From positions 17,372,844 to 17,436,843 of the forward strand of contig CM067075.1 in the NCBI GenBank assembly GCA_033980235.1: a DNA stretch of 64,000 bases, written 5' to 3'. Under the pieces are notes generated by a model, which was not told where the DNA came from, did no database searches, and saw only the letters and a list, made by a program, of their open reading frames with translations. The stretch comes from Diadema setosum. Taxonomy: Eukaryota > Echinodermata > Echinoidea > Diadematoida > Diadematidae. The position numbers and the translations under genes are program-made. Every line of letters starts with the position of its first letter. The stretch's first letter is position 1. Of this stretch, positions 55,239 through 64,000 are shown one piece after another.

Positions 55239-55325
55239 ATATATATTACGCACCGCGTAATTTCTACTTTTCCTTGTTCCCCATTCTTTTAATGACTTCC
55301 ATTATTTAATAGGATAACCCTATCG

Positions 55326-55481
55326 CAGGGCTCCACGCTAACTTTTATTTTTGGTGGCCCAAAGGCATACATCCGACCTTTTTTGGTTGCCCGATCAGGC
55401 CACCAACTTCTTCATTTCTGAAATTTGGTGGCCCGACGTGCATTTTTGGTGGCCCCGGGCCACCGTTAGTGTCGAGCCCTG
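55326..55481. mobile_element. hAT-like MITE with 7-bp target duplication
   Basis: CAGGGCTCCACGCTAAC at the left and its inverse-related GTTAGTGTCGAGCCCTG at the right form terminal inverted repeats. CCTATCG flanks both (55319-55325 and 55482-55488). Ends starting CAGGG fit hAT transposons, which usually make 8-bp duplications, so the 7-bp figure is slightly off. The interior repeats TTTGGTGGCCC in both orientations. Confidence 0.85.
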
Positions 55482-55889
55482 CCTATCGTGAACATCGGGG
55501 GTAAGGTGGACATGAATTTCATGGAAAAACCAGTCGATATTTCAAGGGAGATAATGTTAAATGGCAGAGATTTTACAACAGCCCAGGGAAGACACTTCCA
55601 CTGTATGGCAATGGGTGTATGACTTTTAATATTATCTATAGCTCAAAGTTGAACATAAAGGGAAATTTGCAATTATCAGCTTAAAGTCACCATTGATATT
55701 AAACTGAGACACATTGAAAATCGGTATAAACCATGTATACGTCCATGTAATCCCCCGGAATTGTCAAAAAATGATATTCAATGCACTGGTGAATGATCCT
55801 CAGTGTACCGATGAATGATCCCGCGACGTAAATCAATAGACAGAGGTTATCGAAGGTAAAATCCATACTATATACACTAATCCACAGCA

Positions 55890-58680
55890 GGGCAATTCCA
55901 CGGTAACTGACGTTACACGTAAGGATTTTCATGAAATTGTTTACCTTGTAGTTTTGTGAATGAAATCACCTTGGGCTTGCAATTAGCATTGATGAATAAG
56001 TTCATGAGAATGAAGAAATAGGTGGAAAGTTTTTCTCTCAAACTGCATGTCTTATCACATAGCAAGTGAAAATGTGTCGGTAACTGACGTTACGGAAAAA
56101 GGACATGGGAAATTATGGTGTAGATATAAATGGAAATATCTCATGTCCCTGACTTTTAGCCTTTATGTGTTTAATATGGCAGTACACCTAGGTTCTTAGG
56201 AACAGGTGTGCAAAATAATGTGCACTTTAGTTGTCTCCTTTTACCACCATGCCAATTTCAGTGAAGGCATGACGGTAACTGACGTTACGTAACTGACGTT
56301 ACGCTTACATTTGCCATAGGGTTTACACATGCAAAATCATGATTGGGAATAGCTATGTGATATTTCATAATTCTGACCATTCAGAATGATTTGGTTGATA
56401 TGGAGTCATACCTTGGTTCATCAGTCATAAATACACAATGAAATGAAACAGTAGTCCATTTTCTTTGTGTTCTATGAAAACTTAAAGGTAAACATGTCAG
56501 TAACTGACGTTACGTAACTGACGTTACACATACTTTGCAGTGGGGTTTACAGAGAACTAATTTATTTAACAGGTTATTATACTGCTGCAATGTACCAGTG
56601 ACAATCCTAGGCAACTACAGCAACAAATTAAAACAAAATCTAAAGACACACATAATATTGGGTGGGCCCTTAGGGGGCACCCCCCCCCCCCCATGCCATA
56701 GCACAGTTGGGCAAAAATAATGTAAATGCACAAGAGGATATTTCTTGACATTTGTCTGAAGATTTAATTTTCATTCAACATTTATGATTACACAGAGCCA
56801 TTAATAGATTAAGCAGTTCCAAGTATAAATGTATTGACATGACTAAGGGCTTTTTTGTTTGTTTGTTTGTTTGTTTTTTAATGAACAGGAAAGTTTTTAT
56901 CTACAGTGTACATAGAGTGCTCCACCCATAATACCTTGTAGTACTACACAAAACATGGATATTTTTGTGCTTGAAAAAAATATCAAAATATCTTCCAGGT
57001 CATGGGGAAAAAAACATGTATCAACTCATAAATATGTATGAAATCTATTGTGATATATTTCTCCTTCTTTTCTTTATTTTACTCCTGATGATCTCCATCA
57101 TCAATTGATTTAAATGAAAAGTGTCGCACTTTTAATATTTCTCTGTGAAGAAGAAAAATAAATGCTTTTTTTGGTCAAAAGAGCGTTATTGTTTTATTCC
57201 TAGCTTGAAGTAATTTAACTGTTTTTCTTTTCCTTTTCACTGATATATCACGGCTTGCAAATACATTGGAGATACCAAGAAATCGGACTTTGCAACGAAA
57301 GAATACTAAAATCAATATAAAAAACTCTTCCTGTTCATAATTATCATGTGTTGTATTACAAAATGTCCCTACATGAATAGAATAAAGTAATCAACAAATA
57401 CACACTGTATGAACAATTTTTAAAAAAACCCTATAGAATCCTCTCTCACTTTGAGCATCAGTGTTAAGTTTCAAACAATAATGAGTACATGCCTTACGTA
57501 CCATAATACAAGATGAGCCATGTTAACTACACCACACATTTAAGTGCAAAAGAAGAAATATCTGTTTGTGCATTTGCCTTGAGGTAGAAACTTGACTAAG
57601 CTTCCTAAAAAAAAAAGAAAAATGCCAGCAAAAGCAAACATTGGTGAAGATTGTTAAACTGTTGGTATACAGCTGTCCAGAAGTTTGTTTTTTTTTTTTT
57701 CATAGAAAATGTGGTTAACATGCAATCATGTCACTGATTAGGCCTACAAACTTTGGTAGCTTTATCATCCCATAGGACTGGAAATGTACTAATTTGAGTG
57801 CATATACTGCATGTGGCAAACTAAACTTCCAGATGAATCAACCTTAAACTTGTGCTGAATAAAAAATCGAAAGCTCAAGCCCCCCCCCCCCCCCCCCAAA
57901 AAAAAAAAAAAGATAATCATGGTAAATGAATGAATAAATGAATTTAGAAATAAAATAAAATTAAAAAAAAAATATCCATGGACATACCATGGTAATGACA
58001 TCATTTCCTATGAAAGGGATTGCTGCTCTTTGTTGTAAGTTGACTTCCCAGATGTAGTGAAATGGCCAAAAGTCAAAAAATTTGCCTCAGTTATAATTAC
58101 TGTCATGGTAACTGACGTTACATACTCGTGTATGACGTTTCGGTAACTGACGTTACACATTTTGTAGTGTTCATTTTGACTCTCCAGTATGCCAAGTATC
58201 CTTATTTCTGGTATCAAAATAAAGGCATATGGGCATACATTAGAAATCCTAAGTTACATCATACAGCTCACTTCCTTTGATGAATAAACTTAAAAACTCC
58301 TTGTTTTTGGTAACTGACGTTACATCCATCATTATCAAAGTAATTAACAGTTTTTATCAAATTCTTTAAAGCTACCAGCTTTTTTTTTCTATCGTGTGGT
58401 AAAGACTTCTCTGGTAACTGCACACATATGAAAGATTGTTGTTTAGAGTACTAATAAAGTGGATATACAGAGAGTAAGTTATGCGACAATACACTCTTTT
58501 CACCATTGAGTTATAGGCATATTTTGGCAGCCATTTTGAAATTCAAAATGGCCGCTTTTATTGAAAAACATAATGATTCTTAAAACTTCAACTCAAGTAC
58601 TGTCTGAAAATGTATGGTGTTTGAAACAAATATCATTTTGAATTTTTGGCACCTGTGTCCTAGTTACCGTGGAATTGCCC
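55890..58680. mobile_element. 2.8-kb non-autonomous element with GTAACTGACGTTAC repeats
   Basis: Terminal inverted repeats GGGCAATTCCACGGTAACT (55890-55908) and its exact inverse ending at 58680 are flanked by AGCA (55886-55889, 58681-58684). Nine copies of the near-palindrome GTAACTGACGTTAC lie inside, all in the same orientation: 55903, 56080, 56275, 56289, 56500, 56514, 58108, 58143 and 58310. Two of these sites are head-to-tail pairs. There is no reading frame with recognisable content. The repeated motif also occupies the left terminus, which suggests it is a transposase-binding site or a regulatory site carried by the element. Confidence 0.88.
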
Positions 58681-59916
58681 AGCAACGCGTGTGGAGTCCA
58701 GACATTATGATGACCGTGTCCAGTCAATGCGTGAATGAAAGTTCAGCAAATAATTTCCCGCTAGGAATCCATCCCATCACAGCTTTGACGTAGCATTGTC
58801 CAGTGACATGAGAATGGAGTCAGTCACCAATATAGGCGAATCAATTTTCCACTGGCAGTATGTCTCCCAGGCAATGTGCCTCCCAGGCACTTATCTCCAC
58901 AAGTTACCAGTAATGTAGCAGGTCAGCAGGTAACACAGGACTGACTGTAACAAGTCACTTGAGAGGCAGAAGTGACGTAACTCTCCAGAGCATGATAAGT
59001 GTTAGGTACTCTGCCTACCTCAGAATTTTTGTGGCTTATACTGTAGATCCGTTCACCTTGTCTTGAATGTTCTGTTATTCGCTCCAACCTGGGGCTACAT
59101 AGAGTACATACTTGTACATACTTGTGACTTCAAAAGCCTTCCAGAACCCTGACTTTCTAAAAATAACTACCAATCACGTTGGGCCATAAGTACAGTGCAT
59201 GTATTGCATCACTCAGCCAAATATGTAGGCACTTCTAGAATATTCTAGATTGGGTGAGCTATAATGTATGTTCCTTTCACATGCATGTATCATAGCTATA
59301 CCAAATAGAAACTTCTCCACTAATCTGGTCAACCTGTGTACATGTATACACGTTAGAGCAACCATGCATACAATACATCATACGTGTGTACTAGTGTGTA
59401 CATTCATGGCATAAAGTTCTTCCAATTTACAGAAAATAAACAATATACATTGTAACTCATACTTGGCTACACCGGGCAGTAAAAAATTGCAAATTTTATT
59501 CAAATTCGGTTCAGCCACACATTGGTTGCTAAGGGAGGCCATATCTTAGCAGCTGTTTGACCTTGGGGCAAAATATTTCAGAATCCTCTGTCAGACACTT
59601 GGAGTAACATTTTGTGCAAGTTTAAAGAAAATTGAAGGGAGTTGGGTTACAAGCATATTCGTTGATTTGACATGGATTGACCCATTTGCGAGTTTTTATC
59701 GGTTTTATGTGCCAACAAAGGAAATTCAAAAGCAAAGATTTGCATACAGTTTGATGGGAGACTTTTATGAGGTGATGAGATCATTGCATCTGCCGATTGA
59801 CTACATGTACTTGGTTGTAACTAATACCACTACTTTGTGAAGCGACTTGAATGTTGAGAGACTTGAATGTTCAATGGTTTATATTTTAGGTCCTAATTTG
59901 ATGATACCATTCAGTT
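58681..59916. other. No gene recognised
   Basis: Fairly balanced composition and few simple repeats, so it may be older unique sequence. I found no splice-bounded coding frame or domain. Confidence 0.45.
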
Positions 59917-59920
59917 TCTT

Positions 59921-59955
<35 letters not shown>
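59917..59955. repeat. (CT)n microsatellite
   Basis: TTTCTTTC leading into about 15 CT units. Confidence 0.95.
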
Positions 59956-59958
<3 letters not shown>

Positions 59959-60287
59959 AAAGGAAGCTTTAATATAGTCTGTTGAATTTGCACTTAGCTG
60001 CTCTTTGGCATCTCCTCCCCACATTCCTTTAAGGGGGCATGTAAGAGGGATTCCATTGGAAAGGATAAACAACGGAAAGGTGTAATTTCTGTCAATGCCA
60101 GTGGGTCGTCAGCAGCAAACTAGGGATCACCAGTGTTTGGGCCATTTAAGTACTTGACACCTTCCCCTGACTGACCTGTACTGCATTGGGATTCCCTACA
60201 CAGTCACTCCCATGGCATCTCAAAATACTTCCCAGCAGCTCTCTTAATTGTCAAAGGACTATCAATGTCACCATCACTAATTCTTAA
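59956..60287. other. No recognisable feature
   Basis: Spacer up to the TTAA at 60284-60287. Confidence 0.45.
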
Positions 60288-60372
60288 CCCGTTGAGGACG
60301 AGTCCCGAGTATACTCGGGCAGGTGTCTACGGGAAATGCGTGTTGTAGCAAAATCAAACCGTCCTCAACGGG
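60288..60372. mobile_element. piggyBac-type mini-MITE (85 bp)
   Basis: TTAA at 60284-60287 and 60373-60376 flanks CCCGTTGAGGACG and its exact inverse CGTCCTCAACGGG. TTAA followed by CCC is the usual piggyBac end. A palindrome CCCGAGTATACTCGGG lies inside near 60306-60321. Confidence 0.92.
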
Positions 60373-60445
60373 TTAATAGGTGTCACCACAATCCTCCAGC
60401 CAATGGTTCACGCCATCGATACCTTCCCACTATTTCACTCTTGTA

Positions 60446-61226
60446 CCCCTTTCCCGCTGAAGGAAATCTTCTGCACCCGGGTAACCCCGCAGTATGAAAC
60501 GAAACTCGGTTGAAACCTAGGGGAAGCCTAGGTGAAACACCGATTAAATTTTGGGCAATTTTTACTCTAGAAGCATCCTGGGTAAACACCGATAGTTCAA
60601 CGGGAAACCACCGGTGGTTCACCTAGAACGCCCAGCGTGAAAGGTCGTCGCGGTGAAACACCAGGCGAAATATGCAGATTATGTCAAAGGTCATGTTTTG
60701 TTTCCGGTCATGCACATGTTTTTTGCTAGCTAGCGCGCGTTCCCAAATTAATCCACACGTAATGTGTGTATGTAAACATACACACGACTAGTATGTTGAT
60801 CGTGTGACGTACAACAGCATTGTATTGGATGGTGTTGTATTGTACACATGACATATACGAATAAGTGCTGCGCAAAACTGAGATTAGTACTTGAGTTGCC
60901 GTGTCGTTTGTCCTGTTGAATGTTGCAGTTGAATTGACTATTTTGGAGTTAAGTTCTGTGAGAGGTAGAGAATTAGGAGTACGAACCACTAGTAAAGTAT
61001 CACGTTCAAATTAGCGCGCGAGATGTCGCGCCATATTTACACACTTCCGCTGGAATCGGCCGCGGCGCGAGCAGAAAACACGTCTAGGGGAAATTTGCAA
61101 ACAAAATTCACAGAGAGCATTGTCGTAGGTGTGAAAAGACAGCACTGAAATTTTCAGCGGAGGTTCCCCGGTGACTTCACCAGGGAATCCAACGGCAGTT
61201 CACCTAGAGTGGCAGCGGGAAAGGGG
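60446..61226. mobile_element. Inverted-repeat element with CCCCTTTCCCGCTG ends
   Basis: CCCCTTTCCCGCTG at 60446 and its inverse CAGCGGGAAAGGGG ending 61226 are flanked by TA. Subterminal words such as GTTCACCTAGA occur at both sides (60627 and 61199). 781 bp with no coding content; a CpG-rich patch lies at about 61014-61075. Confidence 0.8.
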
Positions 61227-62304
61227 TATTATCACCAAGGTTCCCTCTACCCCACACCTTCTCAACAATCCATGTAGATCCTGTCTCCGCTGACTCCACA
61301 AATCCTCTTTACCCACCTCTACCCCTTCTTACCACCTACTCCCATCACTCTACTTCCTCACCGATTGTCCAGCAAATCTCCTGCACCCAACCTCCACAGT
61401 ACCTGTATGCACCTCTGCTCTTCACCCCCCCCCCCCCTTCCTTTTTCTCACCCTCCTCCCTCAACTCAGCATACCTATCTAACTGTCTTTCCCTTACCTC
61501 ATCTATCCTCAATTCTCATGGCACAGTCAGTTCTACCACTGCCACCCTGTGCACAGAACTAGCCACCAACATCCCATGTCCGGCCACAGGGCAGTCACCA
61601 CCACCTCCTTTGGCACTGTATGATTCCCCTTATCCACCCCACCTTACAATCATCCCCCGCTGCTAACATTCCTCTAACATTATTCCCTTGGCCCTTCTTT
61701 CTCTCACCGCATCTGACCCCTCCTTTACAAATAGACTCCTCTCACCAAGGGGGTACATTCCTCTTTCTCGCCTCTGCTGCCACCCTTGCCACTCCCCCCA
61801 TTTCCTTCAGCTCCTGGTTATGCCTCCATGTACATAGGCCTACAATAAGCCTCCACACACTGACAGTACATAATGCTCCAGCGACCCCCTTGCTTTCTTG
61901 CAAACCCTACATCCATCATCCTAAAAAATGCCCCACCTCTTCAGATTCGCTGGTGAAGGCAAAACATCAAAGGTGGAGCTGATCGTGAAGCGCACAGCTC
62001 CAGAGGACATTCCACAGCACCTTCCTCTGCTCCACCCCTTCCCACCAAGTCCACACCCCCTGTTGTGCAGCCTTTGCAAACTGCTACTCCTCCTCCTCCT
62101 CCTTGACAACCTCCACTGCCAAATCCCTCCTACCATTCCTGCCTTGCTTGCTGTACCATCACACACCCTGACGAAACCCGATCTTGCTCTGCCCCTCCTG
62201 AACAGTACCTTGCATCTCCTTCCACCTTGCCATTGCTACTGCCTCATTTGTTAACCTCCTCCGCCTCCACTTCCTCCACTTTATGCAAAACTTTGTGCAA
62301 CCTT
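61227..62304. other. G-poor, C/T-rich strand-asymmetric tract
   Basis: For about 1 kb the plus strand is dominated by C and T with very few G. The Pro/Leu/Ser/Thr-rich ORFs (61365-61562, 61620-61982, 61928-62254) follow from that composition. One patch stands out: 61950-62019 reads AGEGKTSKVELIVKRTAPED, normal-looking protein sequence, and a frame change after it would lead into a proline-rich stretch. It could be a decayed coding sequence with a low-complexity region, but no family is recognised. Confidence 0.4.
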
Positions 62305-63383
62305 AGGCCCATTTACACTTGCTTGGAAAAATGGCAATTTTTCTAAAATCGCGACATTTGGGTGCAAGTTGCTAAGCAACTACACCCAAACGCCCTCGAA
62401 ACATCGCCAGAAAAATCGCCAGCTGGAGTGCGATTTTTTGACACATCACGATGTTTGAGGTGAAGTTAGCGAGTGTAAACCCAAGCTGCAGAAATTTCGT
62501 GATTTTTCATCACGTGACTTTTGGTATCGGATTGCACCGGGAGTTTACGCGCGCTCCCAATCCCTCTTTGGAACGTGTAGAGAGTACATCGGTCACTGGC
62601 CAGAGTACTAGTAGGACCAGGGAGGTGAGTCTCACCTCCCTGGTAGGACACGGTACAGTGTACACTGAACGGCCGATCCTCGATCGGCTCGTGGTCTCTC
62701 ACCTCCCTCTCCCTGATGAAACTAGTATGTGAAAACTAGTAGCAAACCTGAAGTTTTCCAACCACGTATCATCACCCCATGACGACTTAACAAAATAATG
62801 TTCTCCCAGAAATGCGTTGATTGTGGGAGTACCCATACTGCTCTCGGTATATGTTGTTTGTGAATACAGGAGTACGTAACAAGTGTCAGTTAAACAATGG
62901 CGAGTTCTTGCTGTCGCCTGATAAAATACCAGTCCTAACTTCCAAGTCCTACTTCTCACTTTCGTCATATCGGCGAAATTTCATGATCCTCCTGAATGCT
63001 GCTTTTATCAACTTTTCCATACTTAGATGAAGTTTTACACACCTACTACGTATGTGATACGTATGTGTTTTACCGTAAGTAAACACTCGAGAGAAACACA
63101 ATTTATGTGTGCATTGTACCGATAAAAAGCACTGGCTCAACGTTCCAACCAGCTAGCTGTGAACAAAATATAATATTGCACCGCAGTGAAAACGAACAGA
63201 ATAGCGCACGCTTCCACTCGGCTACCGTGTTGAAAAGAGGTCAATTACACATGCGCACTACCGACCAAAAAATTGCGATGTTTCTTGAAGCTCAAACTTC
63301 ACATGCTTTTGCGCAAGTGTAAACGGTGGTACCAAAATATCGCGATTTTAAAAATTGCGATGTTAGTAGGTGTAAATGCGGCT
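62305..63383. mobile_element. Inverted-repeat element with AGNCNCATTTACAC ends
   Basis: Left AGGCCCATTTACACTTGCTT and right (inverted) AGCCGCATTTACACCTACTA, followed on both sides by GCAATTTTT and AAAATCGCGA, are diverged terminal inverted repeats of about 50 bp. GTGTAAA words also recur just inside (about 62472 and 63317). 1.08 kb, non-coding. A target duplication is not clear. Confidence 0.7.
62616..62644. repeat. Perfect 14-bp-arm palindrome
   Basis: ACCAGGGAGGTGAG and its exact inverse CTCACCTCCCTGGT are separated by one T. A related CTCACCTCCCTC follows at 62699. Confidence 0.95.
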
Positions 63384-64000
63384 CTTTGTGAAGGTAGTGG
63401 AGGGGGATGGGTAGTGATTCAATTTCCGCTCTCCTCTATTTCCATGAACATGTAAAGGAAGTTTTAAAGTTTATTAATACAATGTACATGTATATGTACA
63501 TAAGAGAAAACTAAAAAATGCACAATCTTATGCATTGATATTGATTCAGTTGTCTGTGAGAAAACATTTAGACAACACATGGATACTCTGATACCACTTT
63601 TAGACATGTCATAGATGCAAAATATGCATTTGCACAATACAGTGAAAATATTTATTGTATACATTACTGCTACCTTTCCCCAAAGCATGTACATTTGTAC
63701 TGTATGGCGGTCTGATGTGACTAATCATCATACAGTGTGATGATCAGTCATGTATTCTGCATTGTCAGGGAGGACAAAAATGATCCTCCCTTGCAACATG
63801 GTTTCCAGCCAATCAGGGAAAATTGTTTTACTTTTTCCAGTCAGGGAAAAGTCAGGAAATTTGATAAAAAATGCCTCAAATCAGGGAAAAGTCACAGAAT
63901 TTTGATTGGCCCTAAAATCGAAGTAGTCAGTCAGACTCTGTTATCTTTGTTGCATATCAAAACAATATCCATTCGATGACCAGTGTTTTATACTGCAAAT
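63384..64000. other. No gene; TCAGGGAAAA words near the right edge
   Basis: TCAGGGAAAA occurs at about 63814, 63841 and 63878. The plus-strand ORF 63737-63979 contains QGKVRKFDKKCLKSGKSHRI, which follows these repeats and shows no recognised domain. The window ends here, so an element may be cut. Confidence 0.35.

Noticed and set aside
61365..62254. Proline/leucine-rich ORFs as a secreted or structural protein
   Set aside because: They overlap in several frames and are explained by the C/T-rich composition. Only one short patch looks protein-like, so no gene is called.
63737..63979. ORF at the right edge with QGKVRKFDKKCLKSGK
   Set aside because: It follows the repeated TCAGGGAAAA words and shows no domain; the window edge prevents further judgement.

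Overview
The window looks like AT-rich, repeat-dense intergenic DNA from an animal, most likely a marine deuterostome invertebrate such as an echinoderm. That assignment is an inference. It rests on decayed LINEs of CR1/L2-like and L1/Tx1-like type, a Tc1-like transposon, tRNA-derived SINEs with an (AAAC)n tail, many TTAA-flanked and hairpin MITEs, and foldback-type elements resembling the sea-urchin TU elements. I found no bacterial operons, no CRISPR array, no rRNA and no complete host protein-coding gene. Only two short stretches (42576-42701 and 51202-51345) look like possible host exons, both at low confidence.

Layout. 1-3960: two arrays of one diverged satellite family in opposite orientation; most monomers carry a palindrome close to GTTGCCATGGCAAC, and the arrays are interrupted by a tRNA-derived SINE and a LINE 3' end. 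3970-4405: short-unit minisatellite. 4648-14727: a 10-kb foldback element with long inverted arms. Its left arm is split by a 5.1-kb nested insertion with its own inverted termini and a 166-bp satellite array, which itself holds a TTAA MITE. 14840-18090: hairpin clusters and several inverted-repeat elements. 18195-20644: a LINE 3' end and a Tc1-like element with a broken transposase. 20857-28456: MITEs, a decayed L1/Tx1-type LINE and AT-rich repeats. 29409-33540: a 4.1-kb minus-strand LINE with ORF1 (RRM-like) and ORF2 (endonuclease plus reverse transcriptase), both broken. 33906-38152: a SINE, two copies of a MITE family and a second CR1-like LINE. 38416-42500: MITEs and microsatellites. 42500-46228: mostly unique sequence with small tandem duplications. 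46229-52212: a pogo-like-ended composite holding a 3.9-kb foldback element whose empty site is preserved in a neighbouring repeat copy. 53290-55481: a LINE end, a long-hairpin MITE, a tandem-repeat element and a small hAT-like MITE. 55890-58680: a 2.8-kb inverted-repeat element carrying nine copies of GTAACTGACGTTAC. 60288-63383: three more inverted-repeat elements flanking a 1-kb G-poor tract.

How the parts relate. There is no pathway here. The common theme is nesting of non-autonomous elements and tandem arrays. Several sequence-unrelated arrays share a monomer length near 140-200 bp, mostly about 157-166 bp, close to nucleosome length. Several carry short palindromes that resemble transcription-factor sites. 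The parts most worth following up are the two foldback elements, the GTAACTGACGTTAC element and the X-box-like satellite.
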